DNA of 57,713 nucleotides, taken from positions 1 through 57,713 of the forward strand of contig CALWAS010000023.1 in assembly GCA_944375905.1 (NCBI GenBank). Direction: 5' to 3'. The DNA is from an uncultured Bacilli bacterium (GTDB taxonomy: Bacteria > Bacillota_I > Bacilli_A > RFN20 > CAG-826). This document shows, piece after piece, positions 54,954-57,713 of this stretch (positions are counted from its first letter, which is position 1; every line of letters starts with the position of its first letter). The position numbers were made by a program, and so were the translations under genes. Below the pieces are notes generated by a model that did no database searches, was not told where the DNA came from, and worked only from the letters and a program-made list of their open reading frames with translations.

Positions 54954-56656
54954 TCAACCCCGACGAGGAAAGAATAGACAGGCTGCCCGCCCGAGCGGAC
55001 GTCGATGTCGAGGTCGGGGTGGGCGCTGGAAAGGTGCTCTTCGATTTCCCCTGATAGATCTTCCTTCACGTCCTCGCCCATGATGACGGTGAGAAGCGAG
55101 GAATCCTCGTCGACTAAGGAATCGACGAGGGCATAAAGGGCATCGAGGGAATCCTTGACGCAGGTAACGATTTCCTTGTCGTCCTTCATGGCCATGTAGT
55201 AATCCTTGGTAATGTGGACGCCTTCGATGTCGGTGTCCTTGATCGCGTAGGTTACCGAGCCGCTATGAACGTCCTTGAGTGCGCCCTTCATGGCTTCGAA
55301 GTTGCTTTCCTCGTCGCTATCCGGGGAGAACTGCATGGCCGAAACGAGGCCTTGGAGAATCGTCTTCGACGGAACGACCTTGGCCTTCGTCGACTCGACG
55401 ACATCGCAAGCTTGGCTAGCCGCCATCACGATGTTCGAATTGTTCGGGAGAATGTAGACGGTATCGGCATTAGCCTCTTCGATGGCCTTCACGAAATCCT
55501 CGGTCGAGGGATTCATCGTCTGGCCGCCGGAAACGATGACGTCGACCCCGAGTTCGCGGAACATCTCATCGAGCCCTGGACCGGAGGAAACGGAAACGAG
55601 GGCCAGCTTCTTCCTGGGGGCCTTCTTCTTTTCTTCCCGGGCACGGGCGATGTTGCTATCCATGTCGGTAGCGACGTTGCCGTGTTCGATGTTGCGATGC
55701 TCTTCCGACATGTTCTCGATGACGATCGTCAGGAACTCGCCGTAATTCTGAGCGTAATTGAGCATGCTGCCCGGCTGGAGGGTATGAACGTGGACCTTGA
55801 CGATGTCCTCGTCGCGCACCATCACGACCGACTTGCCATGGCTATCGAGGAAAGAACGGAAGCGTTCCTCGATGAAAGGCTTCTTGCCATCGTCGGGGCC
55901 GCCGAGGCGAAGGATGAACTGGGTGCAATAGCCGAAGCCCTCTTCGTCTTCGCTTACCAAAGCGCCGGCATACTTGGCGTTTTGGCTTTGGGGGAAGATG
56001 GAAGAGGAGACTTCCCTCGTTTCGTCGGTATTGCGTTCCACGAAATGGCCGTGGGCCGCCTTGGCCATGCCTTCGATGATGACGCAAAGTCCGGCTCCGC
56101 CGCTATCGACGACGCCGACTTCCTTCAAAATGGGGAGAAGGTCCGGCGTATGCTCGAGGCTCTTCTTGGCTTCCTTGAGAAGGAAGTCGAGGGCGCCTTC
56201 GATCGTCGTTACCTTCTTGGCGTGTTCGATGAGGGCGGCGCTCGATTCTCTTATGACGGTGAGGATCGTGCCTTCGACCGGCTTCATGACGGCCTTGTAG
56301 GCAACTTCCTTCCCTTTGACGAAGGCTTCGGCAAACTCGCGGACATTGACTTCTTCGTGGCCCTTCATTCCATCGGCAAAGCCACGGAAGATCTGGGAAG
56401 TAATGACGCCGGAGTTCCCGCGGGCGCCCATTAGGAGACCGCGCGAAAAGGATGCGGCAATCGTCTCGACCGAAGTGTCGTTCCGGTTGACGATTTCCTT
56501 CGAGCCGGAAGTAAGGGTCAGGTTCATGTTCATGCCGGTATCCCCGTCGGGTACCGGGAACACGTTGAGCTGATCGATTTCCGGATAATGGTTGTAAAGG
56601 TTGTTCGCAGCCGATAGGAATAGCTGCTTCAATACGGTTCCGTCGATGCTTTTCAT
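54950..56656 (-). CDS. fakA: fatty acid kinase catalytic subunit FakA (YloV/DAK1-like)
   Basis: A 568-residue kinase with an N-terminal DhaL domain whose Mg-ATP loop is FPVPDGDTGMNM (D37, D39), then GARGNSGVITSQIFRG and DSGGAGLCVIIEGM. A middle linker and a C-terminal domain (ILPNNSNIVMAASQA) follow. With FakB it phosphorylates exogenous fatty acids for phospholipid synthesis, feeding the same route as PlsX. It follows the Asp23-like gene by one base. Confidence 0.93.
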   Translation of the reverse strand: MKSIDGTVLKQLFLSAANNLYNHYPEIDQLNVFPVPDGDTGMNMNLTLTSGSKEIVNRNDTSVETIAASFSRGLLMGARGNSGVITSQIFRGFADGMKGHEEVNVREFAEAFVKGKEVAYKAVMKPVEGTILTVIRESSAALIEHAKKVTTIEGALDFLLKEAKKSLEHTPDLLPILKEVGVVDSGGAGLCVIIEGMAKAAHGHFVERNTDETREVSSSIFPQSQNAKYAGALVSEDEEGFGYCTQFILRLGGPDDGKKPFIEERFRSFLDSHGKSVVMVRDEDIVKVHVHTLQPGSMLNYAQNYGEFLTIVIENMSEEHRNIEHGNVATDMDSNIARAREEKKKAPRKKLALVSVSSGPGLDEMFRELGVDVIVSGGQTMNPSTEDFVKAIEEANADTVYILPNNSNIVMAASQACDVVESTKAKVVPSKTILQGLVSAMQFSPDSDEESNFEAMKGALKDVHSGSVTYAIKDTDIEGVHITKDYYMAMKDDKEIVTCVKDSLDALYALVDSLVDEDSSLLTVIMGEDVKEDLSGEIEEHLSSAHPDLDIDVRSGGQPVYSFLVGVE

Positions 56657-56657
56657 G

Positions 56658-57017
56658 TTAAGAGATTTCCCTTATGTCCTGCACGTACACATTGACCGTC
56701 CGGAAAGGGAGCCCGAACGTCTTCTGAAGGACGTAGGCGACTTTCTTTTGGACTTCGCTTAAAACCTCGGTCACCTTCACGCCATAGGCAATCACGATGT
56801 AGACGTCGACTTCGTAATCGTCTTTTTTCCGGCGAATGTAGATGCCTTGCTCATAGTCCTTCCGTTCCAGGACGGACTCGAGATTCTTGGCGAGGCGCGA
56901 GCGCGGAGATAAGGCAACCACGCCATAGCATTCGGTGGCTGCATCGCCGGCGATCTCGGCTATCGCTTCTTTGCTGATCGTTATGCCCCCATACGGGGCG
57001 GACTTGTCGGTAACCAT
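56658..57017 (-). CDS. yloU: Asp23/Gls24-family protein (YloU)
   Basis: A 119-residue Asp23-domain protein: GGITISKEAIAEIAGDAATECYGVV at the N-terminus and a C-terminal DVYIVIAYGVKVTEVLSEVQKKV. Relatives sit at the membrane and are linked to envelope stress; yloU-fakA pairs are common in Bacillota. No ribosome site; promoter TTGCCT/GATAAT ends 12 bases before the ATG, predicting a leader of about six bases. Confidence 0.92.
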   Translation of the reverse strand: MVTDKSAPYGGITISKEAIAEIAGDAATECYGVVALSPRSRLAKNLESVLERKDYEQGIYIRRKKDDYEVDVYIVIAYGVKVTEVLSEVQKKVAYVLQKTFGLPFRTVNVYVQDIREIS

Positions 57018-57029
57018 GGTTTGCGGCGT

Positions 57030-57058
57030 ATTATCGCACCGAAATAGGACATAGGCAA
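57030..57058 (-). promoter_or_regulatory. yloU-fakA-recG promoter, nearly leaderless
   Basis: Minus strand: TTGCCT (57058-57053), 17-base spacer, GATAAT (57035-57030), then 12 bases to the ATG. Confidence 0.65.
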
Positions 57059-57074
57059 ATCCGAATCAGGGGCA

Positions 57075-57093
57075 GGCTTCTCGTAGAGAAGCC
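57075..57093. repeat. eight-base inverted repeat with three-base loop before yloU
   Basis: GGCTTCTC-GTA-GAGAAGCC, ending 16 bases upstream of the yloU -35 box, in the gap after the 5S gene. No T run follows. Confidence 0.75.
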
Positions 57094-57145
57094 GCCTCTG
57101 GCCGCGAAGAGGGCCTTGCTCAGGAGGCAACAGCAACTCCCGAGG

Positions 57146-57237
57146 AGAAAAAGCCCGGCAGATCCCCTTTCTTTTTCTCATATCGGGCCTTGGAACAAAT
57201 AAAAAGGCCCCTCTTGCATAAGGACATAAAAGAAAAA

Positions 57238-57246
<9 letters not shown>
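57146..57246. repeat. 16-base direct repeat of the 5S 3' end
   Basis: AGAAAAAGCCCGGCAG occurs at 57231-57246, where it is the end of 5S plus its T run, and again at 57146-57161 with no 5S gene attached. Between them is an inverted repeat GGGCCTT/AAGGCCC (57185-57210). The rest of 57094-57237 shows GC-rich blocks but no gene. Confidence 0.8.
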
Positions 57247-57349
<103 letters not shown>

Positions 57350-57464
57350 TTTTTCTTGAGAGAGCAACCTGTTCTCTGAAAACCGGATATATCGATCAAA
57401 CACGTTCAATCAAATCTTTGATCAATTAGCGTTGACTTAATGTCCTAATTAAAGGACTAGTGAA

Positions 57465-57713
<249 letters not shown>

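Noticed and set aside
55214-56434. Open frame of 406 codons on the plus strand opposite fakA
   Set aside because: Composition is a mirror of the FakA codons; no family resemblance and no start signals.

Overview
The window reads as a chromosomal segment of a member of the Bacillota, class Bacilli in the broad sense. The reasons are a PolC-type replicative polymerase, AddA/AddB, FakA with an Asp23-like partner, RbgA, YlxM, TrmFO, and a gene order that closely follows the yloU-yloV-recG ... ffh ... topA-trmFO-xerC(codV) ... rpsB-tsf-pyrH-frr-uppS-cdsA-dxr-rseP-polC backbone of Bacillus. TGA is used as a stop, so this is not a Mycoplasma-type code. Base composition is intermediate and the protein set is compact. 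An uncultured gut or rumen lineage of Bacilli (Erysipelotrichales or RF39-like) is possible, but the genus cannot be named from the sequence alone.

Layout. 1-240: one end of an insertion sequence running off the window. 255-5548: an oxidoreductase of the diaminopentanoate dehydrogenase type, a heterodimeric ABC exporter whose first subunit has a degenerate ATP site, and a divergent MarR regulator broken by a one-base frameshift. 5545-11623: addB-addA recombination nuclease. 11624-18541: accessory stretch with five tRNA genes (Leu-CAA, Arg-CCG, Leu-CAG, Ala-GGC, Arg-CCT) plus Pro-CGG at its end, a TetR regulator, an alpha/beta hydrolase, a GH3 glycosidase, a membrane GT2 glycosyltransferase and a small unassigned protein. 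18589-27392: uppS-cdsA-dxr-rseP-polC. 27476-34823: a carbohydrate cassette (BspA-like leucine-rich-repeat membrane protein, GPH symporter, GH2 and GH36 glycosidases) that splits the normally continuous frr-uppS junction. 34873-45925: rpsB-tsf-pyrH-frr and lepB-rbgA-rnhB-dprA-topA-trmFO-xerC. 46017-57017: rplS, then rpsP-khpA-rimM-trmD on the opposite strand, then plsX-rnc-ftsY-ylxM-ffh and yloU-fakA-recG. 57238-57713: 5S rRNA and the 3' end of 23S rRNA.

How it works together. Most of the window is housekeeping: isoprenoid and phospholipid synthesis (dxr, uppS, cdsA, plsX, fakA), protein secretion and targeting (ffh, ylxM, ftsY, lepB, rseP), ribosome production (rpsB, tsf, frr, rpsP, rplS, rimM, rbgA, trmD, trmFO), and DNA replication and repair (polC, topA, recG, dprA, xerC, rnhB, addAB). 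Within these blocks genes overlap by 4 to 17 bases or are separated by only a few bases, so they are probably translationally coupled. The accessory sugar genes carry their own operators: a cre or LacI-type palindrome lies inside the symporter promoter, and an inverted repeat lies between GH2 and GH36.

The most unusual signals are these. (1) At several first genes of transcription units (addB, GH3, uppS, the LRR gene, lepB, yloU) the -10 box lies only 6 to 12 bases before the start codon and there is no Shine-Dalgarno sequence, which predicts leaderless or nearly leaderless mRNAs. (2) A sugar cassette is inserted into a core operon. (3) The rpsP-trmD block is inverted, and the terminator for the opposing ffh operon lies inside the trmD coding sequence. 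(4) A compound hairpin of about 77 bases closes the symporter/GH2 convergent junction. No CRISPR array, prophage or recognisable defence island was seen.
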